From Isoetes taiwanensis (lineage: Eukaryota > Streptophyta > Lycopodiopsida > Isoetales > Isoetaceae), in the NCBI GenBank assembly GCA_021234155.1, contig JAJEKV010000092.1, positions 2,058,561-2,122,560 on the forward strand: DNA of 64,000 bases, written 5' to 3'. Shown here piece after piece: positions 10,501 through 21,154 of the stretch (position 1 is its first letter; each line of letters starts with the position of its first letter). Both the position numbers and the translations under genes were made by a program. Below the pieces are notes generated by a model. It did no database searches. It was not told the DNA's origin and worked only from the letters and a program-made list of their open reading frames with translations.

Positions 10501-13500
10501 TAATGACAAGACGAGGAAAACTACCAAGAAGCCAGTCCGACATTGACCCCTCTAGTCACCAAGTCAAAAAATGATTCTTATCCGCATCTACTCGAGATGC
10601 CCTCCCCAACCGAACCATAGCTCGAAGCTTTTCCACCCAAGAACCCTGCAACTAAAACCAACGAAGGCTGTAAACGCAACATTTGCAAAAAGGAGGGAAC
10701 CATACCTGGTCAGGCCACCAAAGGAAAAAACCATCAACTCTGACAATATACTAATCTAAACAGCAACTGGCCCAAGGGCACCTGATAAAACCAACATCTA
10801 ACAACCCTACTTTTACCCACTACGTAACTTACAAAACAAGACGGGGTTTCAAACCTTCAAATCCGAAAGAGAGAGCAAAAAGACTTAAAATAGACCATCA
10901 AAGAGAGAAACTATCACTAGGACGAACCTACTAAATCAAATACACCAACCACCACTAAAAACTAGAAGGACTAGTCAATTTTAAATGAAGGTAAATAAGA
11001 AATAAGATAGGCGACAAGAAGATAGATAGGCCACCCAAGGAAACATACCACCACGACAATTATACAAAGCTAAATGCAAACCTTCCCAAGAAAAGAACCA
11101 AACGACTCTGCAAAAATGAGCAATAACCCATAATTTATACATTTACAAAATACATGCAAGTAAGAAAGCCAAAAAAGGATTTGACACATAAGATGGATAA
11201 TCTAGATACGGAAAAATAGAGACAATGAGGATGGACACCATAAACTGACCAACCCAAAAAGCTGAAAGAACAAAGAAAGCGCATACCATTACCTAACACG
11301 ACCCATGCCAGAACCAGACAACCAAGAAAGCAACGAGGCAAACAAGGACTGACTCTAGACTCCAAGCTCAAGCACATCCAAGGCAACCAACAGAAAAGAC
11401 AATACAAACAAGAAAATGCTCTTGGGAGGGAGGGGAGGATAGGGCACAACGAACCCAAGCACAACCAACCTATATGCACCAAGACCTTTGTGTTAGTAAT
11501 GGCTAATAATATGCACGAGGACGTCTTGTTATTAATATTTAATAATATTATGCACAAGGACCCCTGATTATAATGTTTATAACAAAAAGTTTAATGTTGA
11601 CAACAAAAATAAAAATAAAAGGGCACAATGGGCATCAAAACAACAAGGGAAAGAGGAGGCGTCATTAGACGGACCAAACTCAACCTAGGCACAACCAACC
11701 TATGGACCAGGACCTTTTGTTATTAATGTCCAACAATATGCACCAAGACTTTTGGTTATTAATGTTTAATAATATTATGCACAAGGATCCCTTATTATAA
11801 TGTTTATAACAAAAGGTTTAATGTTATAAAAAGGGGCACAATTGACCTAAGCATGGCGTCATACCAAGGGAAAGATGAGGCAAGGACCAGACGGACTAAT
11901 CTCAACACAGAACCCATAAAAAGGAGGCAAGGACGAGAGTAATCAATCTCAGCATAGAAACTATTGTAACCATCCTCTTAAGACCTCGTAATCAGCCCTT
12001 GAACATCCTTTTAAGACCTCGTAATTCATCCTTTTAAGACCTCGAACATAAACCAACCCCCCAAGCATCAACCTACAAGAAAAGAAGCATAACTTGACCG
12101 AGGCCCTAGCACATTCAAGCGAAGAAACTTTTGCACCTGGAACGAAAATCTTATAAAGGCTAACAACAAGACAAACAGAGCGAGAAAAAGCTTTTGCTAT
12201 GATCCAACACGACACGCTGCTTTAAGGATGTGAAATCTAGACAAACCACTTTGGAACTGGAACTAGAAACAAAAAACTTGCACATATGAAATATAAACAT
12301 TTTAGAAGCAAGAACAAGACAAACAAGCAAGACATATGATCCAGATACCACACGGTGCATGATGAGGCATGCAAGGCAATCTTTAGCTTTTGCATATGAT
12401 CCAGAAACCATACGGTGCACGATGAGGCACGCAAGGCAATCTTTTGCTTTTGGCGAGGCAAACAAGGTAAAAACTTTCACAAACCTTACCCATTGCTTTC
12501 CTGAGGATGGTTACTCAAGATAGAAGTTGTGAGACTGCTTTGATGAGGTTTTGAACTCTAGCCTCTATGACAACAAACCACCTACACAACAAAATGATTT
12601 TCTAAAAGTTCCAAAAGTCTATTTGAAACCATGGCATAATATGAAGTTAAGTAACAAAGAGGATGCTGCAATCGAAATTCTGCAATCGAAATTCAACATT
12701 CAAATTAGTATGAGTGTAATTGACGTAAACTGATGAAGAACACAAATAAGGATGTCCAGTCAGAAAGAGTGATAAACGTCTATCAAGCTGTGCGCAGGGA
12801 ACAAATCCAGTGCCAACCTGCTTTAAACATAAGATTCATACATGGATAGAAACAAGGGTGTACACGGTATAGACTGGAAACAAATCCAGGGCAACAAATC
12901 CAGTGCCAACCTGCTTTAGACATAAGATTCATACATGGATAGAAACAAGGGTGTACACGGTACAGACTGGAGAAAAATAAGTTGGAACAAGCCTCCGGTT
13001 GGGTATGCTGCTCAGAGAATTTAGAACTTCAAGGGATACATTTAGGCAAACAGATAAAGGCAATGTCTAACCTAGCAGAATTATGGAACATGAGGTTCCA
13101 GGGTCCGAGACCTAAAGCAGTTTGCGTTTCAGAAACTCTAAGGATCTTAAAATAGCAGAAAGTACTCCAGTCCGGCCGAGAAGATGGATCACAAATAGAT
13201 GGGACCGAATCTCAGATGTGGGCTAGCACAACAGGTTTTAACATGGAGAAAGAAGCCTGCGTCAGCAAACTAAACTAAAGAAAGAACAAATGAAGATTGG
13301 TGCGATGTAGGGGGCAGACGGTCAAGGGACCAAAACAAATGGTTGGGATTGAAAGCAACGCAAAGATTAGGGTCATAGCCCTCAAACGGAAAGGGTAAGA
13401 AAAGTGCTGGGTCAGATGGAACAGGGATATTTGGCGGTATGACGGCGGGCAAAGGAGGGGGAGGTACGTTCGGTATCAGCGGTGGGCAGAGTAAAGCTCC

Positions 13501-15155
13501 TGAGAGTAGATTGAGCACACATGGTCACTGAAAGAAAGGGGAGGGAGAACCACATGAACAAAAACATAAAAAATACCGGAACAAACATAGGAAGGAAAAG
13601 ACAACAACGAAACCAACAAAAGAAACACACCATCGACAACCAAGGCGAAAAAGGAAAAAGAATCAAAACAAATCCCAAACCGACCCTATCGAGGCAAAAA
13701 CCCCCCACAGACCTCCATGAGATATAGATCATAATGGCAATTGCCCACACATAGGCTTAATAAACTACACTATAAGAACAAAAAAGGGGCAACACAATCA
13801 GAATAACAACAATAAATGAAGAGACAAGTGATTAGATGTCGAGCAAAGAGCTAATGCATTGAAATGAGCACCTACATTCTAGCCATAGGTTCCGTAATCA
13901 AGTATTTCCTTAGTGAAAACAAATATGAATGCGCAATGCAAAAATTCATAAGATCACACACATAATCTTGAAAAAACAAAACCGAACCATACATAACAAA
14001 TACACCATCGAACCTAAAAAGCAAAACCATCCACCCCTTACGGACCCAAATAAACATTACAAAAACATTAGAAAACCATAACCATAGCAAAACCAAACTA
14101 CCTAGGAAAAAGGAAAGGAAATCACGGAAAAGAAGGGGGGGAGGGTCGGGATACCGGGACCCAGTAACCCGGGACCACCGACTTCATCGGGATACCCCGA
14201 CCCGGTAACCCCCGGTAAAAAGAACAGGTCTGGCAGGCCAGATTTGGCGGCCGATTGGAGCAGGAACCGCCCAAACTTGGGGCTTTGGTTATGAATAAAC
14301 CCGGATCGGGCTTCAGAGCGATGAGAGGGGAAGGAACACGAGCTGGGAAGGAAAGAAGTTAAGACCCATGAGCCAGATACCAAAAGGAGATGAGAAGCAA
14401 CCGGAAACAGGGTCTTGAGGCAAAAGCATGACGAAATCCCACAACCAGAGTAGATAAACAGACCCAAACCGAGCAGGAGGGCTCGAAACCGACAGACCAA
14501 CAAGGGAAAGATCGAAGGTAAGCATCCCGCTGCTGGTCAACAAAGGAGAGCAGAGGAACATGGCAAATCAGAAACATGGCGAATCAGAAAAGATAGACTC
14601 AGAAAGGATAGAGCAGAAGAACAGGGCAAATCAGAAAAGGATAGAGCAGATAACAGAAGAACATGGCGAATCAGAAAGGATAGAGTAGAAGAACATGGCA
14701 AAATAGAAAAAGACAGAGCAGATAACAGAAAAAGTGGATCAACGATCATCATAAAACAGGAAAGACTAGCATGAAAAAATTTTTGAGAGCAGAAGCCAAG
14801 CAAGCACGAGTAAATGCCCATTGGTTTTAAGGGATCGGGACTGCAAGAATACCGCGATACCCAAAAGAGCTGGTAATTCTGAGCCCAATCCATCTGGAGC
14901 AGTCAGAGAGCAGTACCTGAATGAAAAAATAAGCTGTAGGGTAACACTGGAACAAGGAGAATTCAGCTCAAAGGAAATGCCGATGAGAATTGCTTGGAAG
15001 CTACAGGGATATATAGCAGACAGAGCTAAAGAAATCATGTGCCAAAGAAAGCTCAGGCTAAAGATGACTCCTACGTCCAAAATAGCGTGACGCCAAAACA
15101 GACGTCCCTTTCCCCAGAATGATGGTTCTCTTCTATATAAGAAGAGAACCATAGC
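7516..15155. mobile_element. Helentron-like non-autonomous element, unit 2 (7.6 kb, internally duplicated)
   Basis: It starts ATTCTAGGGAAAGG at 7516. The right inverted repeat CCTTTCCCCAGAAT is at 15107-15120, followed by a perfect 11-bp-stem hairpin (15122-15152) and the terminal bases AGC. No open frame longer than about 170 codons with recognisable sequence exists on either strand. The plus strand is strongly purine- and A-rich. The interior is built from tandem duplications: a roughly 300 bp module at about 8556-8880 and again near 9268-9560 (offset about 700 bp), a 230-bp-spaced pair at 11461 and 11691, a 60-bp pair at 12333-12450, and a 93-bp pair at 12800-12985. The start module recurs in the element at 33564. 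The sequence is inserted in an exon of the recombinase gene. Confidence 0.6.
15122..15152. other. Terminal hairpin of Helentron-like unit 2
   Basis: ATGGTTCTCTT and AAGAGAACCAT form a perfect 11-bp inverted repeat around CTATATAAG, about two bases beyond the right inverted repeat and three before the element end. The identical structure ends the element at 37768-37798. In unit 1 only the left half plus loop remains. Confidence 0.8.
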
Positions 15156-15440
15156 GTTATTGCCAGCTCCAACATTTTCACAATCATCATGCTGGCTAAG
15201 AACATAACTAGAGGCAGGCGTAGACCCAATTTCTACAACAGTACTGATAGTGCTAACAACATTACTTGAAATTTCTCTCAATGGAAATGATGCACCTAAA
15301 AAAATAAAAGCACCTAAATTGAAAGAACCTAAATAAAAGCACCTAAATCAAAGAAACTTACCTCTACTTCTACCGCAGCCTCTACCACGACATGTAAGAT
15401 CCCCCCGGCCACCACGATTTCCACGAGCTTGTTGAAGCAT
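15156..15440 (-). pseudogene. Crypton/DUF3504-type tyrosine recombinase gene, 5' exons
   Basis: Exon 1 (15440-15362) opens with ATG and encodes a short Arg/Gly-rich leader, ending in a GAG|GTAAG donor. An intron with a TTTTTTTAG acceptor leads in phase to exon 2 (15295-15156), which reads into V-G-A-G-N-N. The 8.5 kb element array then interrupts this exon. The frame resumes at 6648 as I-A-E-K-F-V-G-G, so the two halves join in frame when the array is removed. The basic leader is unusual for recombinases and could help DNA binding or nuclear entry (inference). The gene is called from the motifs in the 3' part; these exons alone would not identify it. Confidence 0.55.
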
Positions 15441-16100
15441 ATTCTGAAAATTTCAAGAGAACAAAAAATGGCAGATTTAAGAAAACAAACATAGCAGAAT
15501 TAAGGGAAATAATAGCAGATTTAAGAAAACAAATAGTAGATTTAAGAGATTTAGGAACTAAAGCACATTGATTACAAAGATTTAGAAGTAGGAACTAGAT
15601 CTAGAAACTAGAATTTACTGTCAGATTTAGAAACTACAGCAGATTTATGAAAGAAACTACGGGGAAATTTAAGAAACTAGAAAGAAATTACTACAAAGAA
15701 ACTAGGGAAAAATCTTACAGGAAAACTCGAGAATACTGAGGATTGAGCAGCCTAATACCTCCAGCTCCAAGAATACTTGCTGAAACTCCAAGAATATTGA
15801 GGATTCAGCGGCCTACTACCTCTAGAACAAGAATACTGCAAGGATACTCGCTGAAACTCCAAGAATACTGAGGATTCAGGGCTTCAAGAACACGAAATGA
15901 AGAAATTCTAGAAATCGGCTAGCTATCCGTGAAAATTTCTAGAACCAAAATCAAGAACTCCTCGAAATCATGCTGCACCATTTCGCCATAGCTGCACCAT
16001 CTGCGCCATGGCCGGATCTACTCTATCTAAGCGCCATACCTGCGCCACAATCTCGCTGCCAAAATCAAACCCAAGACTCCGCTTCCCTTTTGTTCTTTCC
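15441..16100. other. No gene recognised; low-complexity A-rich DNA
   Basis: Many near-repeats of 'agatttaagaaa' and 'agaaact' occur, followed at 15726-15870 by a degenerate tandem of CCAAGAATACTGAGGATTCA variants. This is upstream of the recombinase start. No promoter motif can be assigned with confidence. Confidence 0.5.
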
Positions 16101-16195
16101 TTGACATCGTGGAATGGAAAAGGTCGCCCATTACCGCCAAAAGCTGGCACTTCCACGTCAGGAATGGGCGACCTTTTCCCATTCCACATCACGTC
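16101..16195. repeat. Long stem-loop (about 23-bp arms, 30-nt loop)
   Basis: 16110-16132 and 16163-16186 are inverted copies with a single one-base gap (TGGAATGG.AAAAGGTCGCCC versus its complement). Weaker pairing extends outward to the TGAC at 16102. It has the dimensions of a plant miRNA precursor or a foldback element. Confidence 0.8.
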
Positions 16196-17206
16196 ATAGC
16201 TACCCTTCAATTTTATATGCACCTTTTGGTTTTCGTATTTGCCACATAGGCAGATCGCCAACATGGCACCTAGCCACCATGTCATTGCTTGTGCCAACTA
16301 GGCATGCCAAGTCATCACCCCAAATGTCTACTCGTTTTCCATGATGCCCCTCGTGGGGTCTTCTCCAAAGGCAAGTTTGAGTACCTTGCCCATCTTGTAC
16401 AACCTCGAACCCAAGGTAGGTAAGGTTTTAATTTTTAATGGAATGACCCTATTGATGCTTGCAACCCCGGTATCCCAAAATTGTGAAAATTTTGTTCAGG
16501 TTCTTCTGTTTCTTCTGTGTTGGGCTTTTGGTATGACCAAGACCCAGCTATGCAGAATCCGAGTTCTTTTGAAGAGTAATTGTTAATAGTGCCGATACTA
16601 CTACAGCTTTAAGGCCTAATCTTCAAATTTCGGCTCGTACAGAAGCACATTTAGCCAAGAACTTCTTCAAATCCGGCCAAGTCGGCTCTGGACCAGGAAA
16701 ATCGGCCTATTTCAGGCCAATTCCTCGACAATCCGTCTCCTGGCTGTGCCTATAGCAGTTTTTAGCAAAAGGGCCGATTTTAGCACGAATCCGGCCAGAT
16801 AACTGGAAGACCTGCGGATTTGCTGATGCCTTGCTCACTTTCTGAAATCTTTTCTGCTTCAGATCCTCTCTCCTGCAAATGTTTCCTAGAAGGCACCTTC
16901 TCCTTTCTGGTTTTGCCCTAAATCGGCTCTTAGTTTGCGACGTTCTGCTGCACTCTTTTTGTTCCGTTCATAAACTTTGCCCTTTTGTTAACACGCGTCA
17001 ACAATTCAATTCCTTTTGTTTTGTTTTTTTTTTTCCCTTTTTATTCTTCTATGGTTTATACTCCAACTTCGTCTTGCCCCTTCAAGCTTATTTCTATATT
17101 CCTTAGAGTTCCTTTGTTCAAACTTCATTGCCTATATCGTCTTCAGACATTTTCTTTGTCGCCGGCCATAATTATAACCTCGAATCCTGGTGCTTTTTCA
17201 AGCATT
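16196..17206. other. No gene recognised
   Basis: Short open frames only. A stretch at 16590-16800 is rich in CGGCC/GGCCGA words but gives no protein signal. Confidence 0.45.
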
Positions 17207-17490
17207 TATCTCCCTTTAAAATTTCGTGACTTGACCCCATTTGCATTTTGAGGCCTTTGTTCTTGCCACATTATCTTCATTTTACCACCATAGGTATTTT
17301 CCTTATATGGGGTTATTGACAACCTTGTTGCCATATCCAACTCTTCCCATCTCCATATTTCCCGTAGTACTTCCACATGTACTGCTACACTCTTTTTTCA
17401 TTTTTGCATAGCTTTCCTCACTAAGCTAGCAAGATTCCATAGCCATAATCTTCTTATATTGCTTTTTGCAAATTTTCACCTCGATTTGGC
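17207..17490. repeat. Dispersed repeat, copy 2 (partner at 3548-3765)
   Basis: Direct-orientation relative of 3548-3765, with an extra segment around 17310-17400. No coding signal. Confidence 0.75.
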
Positions 17491-18820
17491 AGACAACAGT
17501 CTCCGTGGACAATAGAAACTCTGCTATATTCTATTCTCTGAAGTGATATCAAGATATGGATTTATATAGCCATGGACATTAATACTTGTCAAAATTCAAG
17601 TCATTTGATCAAGATAACACTCTTTTTCAATTGACATATGATAAACATGTGCATAGAGGTTCTTGATGTCTTATATTGCAAGTTCTTTTCTTACTCCCTT
17701 TTGCTTTAAGCAAAATGGGAAAAATAGTTTGGCTAGGAGTACTTGTTTTAACTATGGCTATTTTTTAATTTTTTTGAAGGAATCTTCTTTTCATAAAATT
17801 CACCGCAAAAAATGCCCAAACCCCCTAAACAATTGGCATTGGCTATTAATAGCCACTAATGTTTTCCATGATTTCAATGGAGATAGTGGTAGACATATTA
17901 AATGGCACACGAGCAAGAGAGGGCTCATGAGGCAGAAGAGAAGATACTGGCATGGGAGATGAAGATATAGCAGGAGATGCAATAATTGAAGAGGTAATAG
18001 TGGACATATCAGTACTAGGAGTAACTGCAAAAGAAGAAATTATAGGACACTCCACTCTAGATGAGGGAAGCATAGAACATTGAACCCTAGATGGAGAAGC
18101 ATTGGTCTGAGGTGCAAGACGAGAATCTTGAAGTGGTTGTAGCACGATGGAGTAGGTTCATGAGATCTAGGCTATGAGAAAGTACTTTTAAATGTGAAAG
18201 TTTTATCTGGAAACATTAAAGCAAGCTCTAGACCATTTAAAGAAGATGATATCAGCTTCTTATACCACGTGCCACTTATGACATAACACCCGCAGGAAGT
18301 GCGTGATCAAAATTTTTTTTTTAATAGGTCTGAATTTAGTGTTAAGAGGGGTGTTAAAGAAAGAGAAACGACCCAACTCTAACCTACACATCACCAGTCT
18401 ATTTCAACATATATGGCATGTATATTTTTGTTGGTTTTGCAAGTTCCTTAGCACTCTCTTGTGATCAAAATAGCTTATCATACTTTGACATAGGAAATAG
18501 AATAACACCCATGAATCTATTTGATACTTTGTGTCAAATGATGCAGATAGAGAATCAACGTTTTCATTGGAGTGGGATGTGTCAACTTTTTCATTGAGCC
18601 TAGATGTGTTTTTTTAACCGTCCATATTCATTAAACAGACATTACAAGCATTCACATGCAGGTAAAAGTAGAATTGTTGAAAGGAAAATGACATAAGATG
18701 TCAAGAAAGAAAGGTAGAAAGATTATATTAACATCTATTAGAGATCTTGCTCTTCATTTAAGAGTGAACTGCTCATTTTATCACCTTTGCTCCTTGTTTT
18801 GTGTAAGTGCTTCCTTACTC
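17491..18820. other. No gene recognised
   Basis: AT-rich DNA. A Ser/Pro/Thr-rich minus-strand frame at 17846-18145 has no recognisable domain and could equally be a chance frame or a decayed retrotransposon linker. Confidence 0.45.
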
Positions 18821-18900
18821 AATGGAGAACGGCATGGGGAAGCCATTGTTGCTGCCCCCATTACCTGCAGAATCCGGGAGCGCCCATGCCGTTCTCCAAC
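18821..18900. repeat. Stem-loop with 15-bp perfect arms
   Basis: GGAGAACGGCATGGG (18824-18838) pairs with CCCATGCCGTTCTCC (18883-18897) across a 44-nt loop. GC-rich arms stand out in AT-rich surroundings. Confidence 0.8.
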
Positions 18901-19594
18901 GTCAAGCAAAGATAAATCGGAGCCTACGGGTTTCTGCAAGGTCGTTTATCGTTCTTGATTAGAATGGCTCAAGAATTTTCAAGAAGGCTGACCTACTTTG
19001 CTTGATGTACATTTCTTTGAAATTAACCATGTCATACACCCAGAAAAAGGGGGGAAGGGGGGGGGGGAGATAAACCATTGAGTTGGCAAACATAAATATA
19101 GGAACAACCATAGTTGGCTATGTCCGGCGGGAGTTAAACCCTGGCAAACTCAACAAAACAAATATGTCACTGTTAACTACCCAATTCCAAGATCTGGTTC
19201 CCCAAAGCGATGAACATTCAGAGAAATAAGCATTTCAATGGCAAAACGGACTGGAAAAACATGGAAGAATTTACAAAACAAACAGTGAGTCTTAAAGAAG
19301 GTGGCTCAATCTTGCAATTTTCCGAATTGCAAAGATCACCCCATCCTTGAAATAGCTTCGATTGAACTTGCTTTGAATAGCTGATACAAACAGATCCAAC
19401 CAAACTTACTGATATGCTCTCGGCATTAAGAAACTTTTTTTGTGGGACACCTTCCATACTTTAACAACCCCAGACAGCAAATAAAAAGAGCCAAATAGAG
19501 GAAGGTAGAAAGAACACCAAAATGTTGAGGCAAGATGTGCACAAGTATCTTCCAATAGATTTACAAGGAAATATACATAATATTAAGTTGCAAC
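18901..19594. other. No gene recognised; PSBR 3' flank
   Basis: Includes a G-rich run near 19050. The last ~100 bp before 19595 presumably hold the PSBR 3' UTR and polyadenylation signals. No other feature is clear. Confidence 0.5.
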
Positions 19595-20351
19595 TTATTG
19601 TCCAATAGCACTAGTGTTTATTACAAGGAGTGCTCCAACAAGCAAGACACCTCCCAAGGTCAAGGCCCACAAGGCAAGTCCAGTTGTTCCTGTGCATAAA
19701 CATGATGGAATCATGAGTGGCTAAATCAAATCATCAGAAACTAAAAACCTCTCACCTCCTGCATAGGTGTCCCCATTAGCTGACCATTCTTCAGGTGCAT
19801 AGATGGGACTGCAAGCCATGAGTGTAAATTAATGCCAAAGGCTAAAAAATAATTGAAAATTATAGTGTTGGTTATATCTCATACCTGTAGCCATCTACGT
19901 TTGCTCCATATTTCTTTGCAAATTGGTAAACTCCCTTACCCTACACAAAAAACGAAAGAGAAAAATGTTACAAGGCCACCCAAGGAAATAAAGGGATAGA
20001 GAGAGTCGAATACCTTGGCAGGAGAACCTGAAGCATCGACGCCACCTCGGTATTTGGTGTCACCGGAAGGGCCTAAAACAGGGAAGGGCTGGATGTGTAA
20101 ACGAAAGCTGATGGAATTGGATTGAATTGAATTGAATTGAATTGAATTGAATTGAATTTGATGAAATACTCACCAAGAGGTTCTTTGACGGAGACCTTCT
20201 TCCCTTTGCTGGCCTCAATTTTGAGAGGACGCCGGAGAGATGGCAATCCCACAGCTGCCTTGCTCTCAACTGCAGATCCGCAGAAAGACGAGCGTTCCAA
20301 AGCAAACGAGGATGGCGCGGTCGCCACGAACACCGCTGTGGCAGCTGCCAT
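19595..20351 (-). CDS. PSBR: Photosystem II 10 kDa polypeptide PsbR (five exons, 146 aa)
   Basis: Exons 20351-20174, 20072-20014, 19940-19885, 19808-19756 and 19689-19595 join with GT-AG introns into 441 nt ending in TAA. Residues 1 to about 45 form an Ala/Ser-rich chloroplast transit peptide. The conserved core follows: K-Y-R-G-G-V-D-A-S-G (about 66-75), K-K-Y-G-A-N-V-D-G-Y-S (about 88-98), and P-I-Y-x-P-E-E-W-S-A-N-G-D (about 99-111). The C-terminal 30 residues are a hydrophobic membrane helix ending S-A-I-G-Q. Length matches the family (about 140 aa). PsbR is a nuclear-encoded thylakoid protein on the lumenal side of photosystem II that stabilises binding of oxygen-evolving-complex subunits. 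Intron 1 holds a GAATT microsatellite. Light regulation is expected; a CACGT core lies upstream. Frame, splice sites and motifs all agree. Confidence 0.95.
20113..20158. repeat. (GAATT)n microsatellite in PSBR intron 1
   Basis: About eight tandem GAATT pentamers lie just downstream (minus sense) of the exon 1 donor. Confidence 0.95.
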
Positions 20352-20398
20352 TTCTCTCTATTCTATTCTATTCTGTTCTATTCTGTTCTGTTATCAGA
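20352..20398. repeat. Imperfect (CTATT/CTGTT)n pentamer tract in the PSBR 5' leader
   Basis: CTATTCTATTCTATTCTGTT and continuation sits immediately upstream of the PSBR ATG, so the mRNA leader would be (AATAG/AACAG)n. It uses the same pentamer that tails LINEs elsewhere in the window. Confidence 0.75.
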
Positions 20399-20424
20399 CT
20401 CTCTTCTTCCTACCCCTATCTAAA

Positions 20425-20490
20425 GTGCTCGCTTGTGGCTAGAATGCTTGTGGCTAACATCTGTCTACGTGTCGCCTTCTTACTGGTTTC
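20425..20490 (-). promoter_or_regulatory. Putative PSBR promoter elements (ACGT core, repeated GCCACAAGC)
   Basis: On the minus strand, GACACGTAGAC provides a CACGT core of the kind bound by bZIP/PIF factors in light-regulated genes. GCCACAAGC occurs twice, 16 bp apart, between that core and the gene. Positioned about 80-130 bp before the ATG. Motif presence is seen; function is inference. Confidence 0.35.
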
Positions 20491-21154
20491 TGTTACTCCA
20501 TCATCTATCTCTTAGTTTACACCACGCCTCTTCCTTGCCCACGTTGGACTTAGATCTGGACCGTCCCTGGTGCCATAGAATGAATTCAATTTGGATCAAG
20601 ACTTGGCATCGATTTAACTTAGAGGCATTCAAAGTGCAGTTATGTTCTCTGTCTGGTCTAAGATCCTTGTGACTGACTTTCAAACGTATTTCCAACCTGT
20701 TGCACTTTGTCCTTCCCATACATGAATCTTCACCTTTTTAGCAATAGATCCAAATATTATGAGGCACTATTGTACTGTTACAGCTTCCATAAACTTAACA
20801 TGAAATTCATGTACTCTTGAGTTGTTTTGCTTTATTGCTCTACAATTGCCAATGACTTTACAATCTCTGTTCTCTTAGGGTATATCCTGAAGTTTAAAAA
20901 TACATATTTAAATAGTCAAAATGTTATATGCATCCCACAGTTTGTAGCTAAATGCTGATGCTAACAAAAGACATGAAAGACTGCTGATGGTAAAAGAGGA
21001 TTGTATGTCCTCAGATAAATCTTGTATTAATCTGTTGTTGTAAAGTTACACATTAATAAACTGGATTTCGGCCATGGTGTAATATACAGGTGAGACACAG
21101 AATAGTCAATACATATTTTACATATTTTACAGGGCCATGATCCTGTGGAGGACT
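20491..21154. other. ARC3-PSBR intergenic spacer
   Basis: No gene recognised. It holds the PSBR upstream region and the ARC3 3' UTR; both genes are transcribed leftward. Confidence 0.6.

Noticed and set aside
13872-14893. Several overlapping 70-130 codon minus-strand frames
   Set aside because: They lie in the T/C-rich strand of Helentron-like unit 2, with repeated low-complexity peptides and no recognisable domain.
15968-16297. 109-codon minus-strand frame
   Set aside because: It spans the inverted-repeat arms at 16101-16195 and has no recognisable motif; considered chance.
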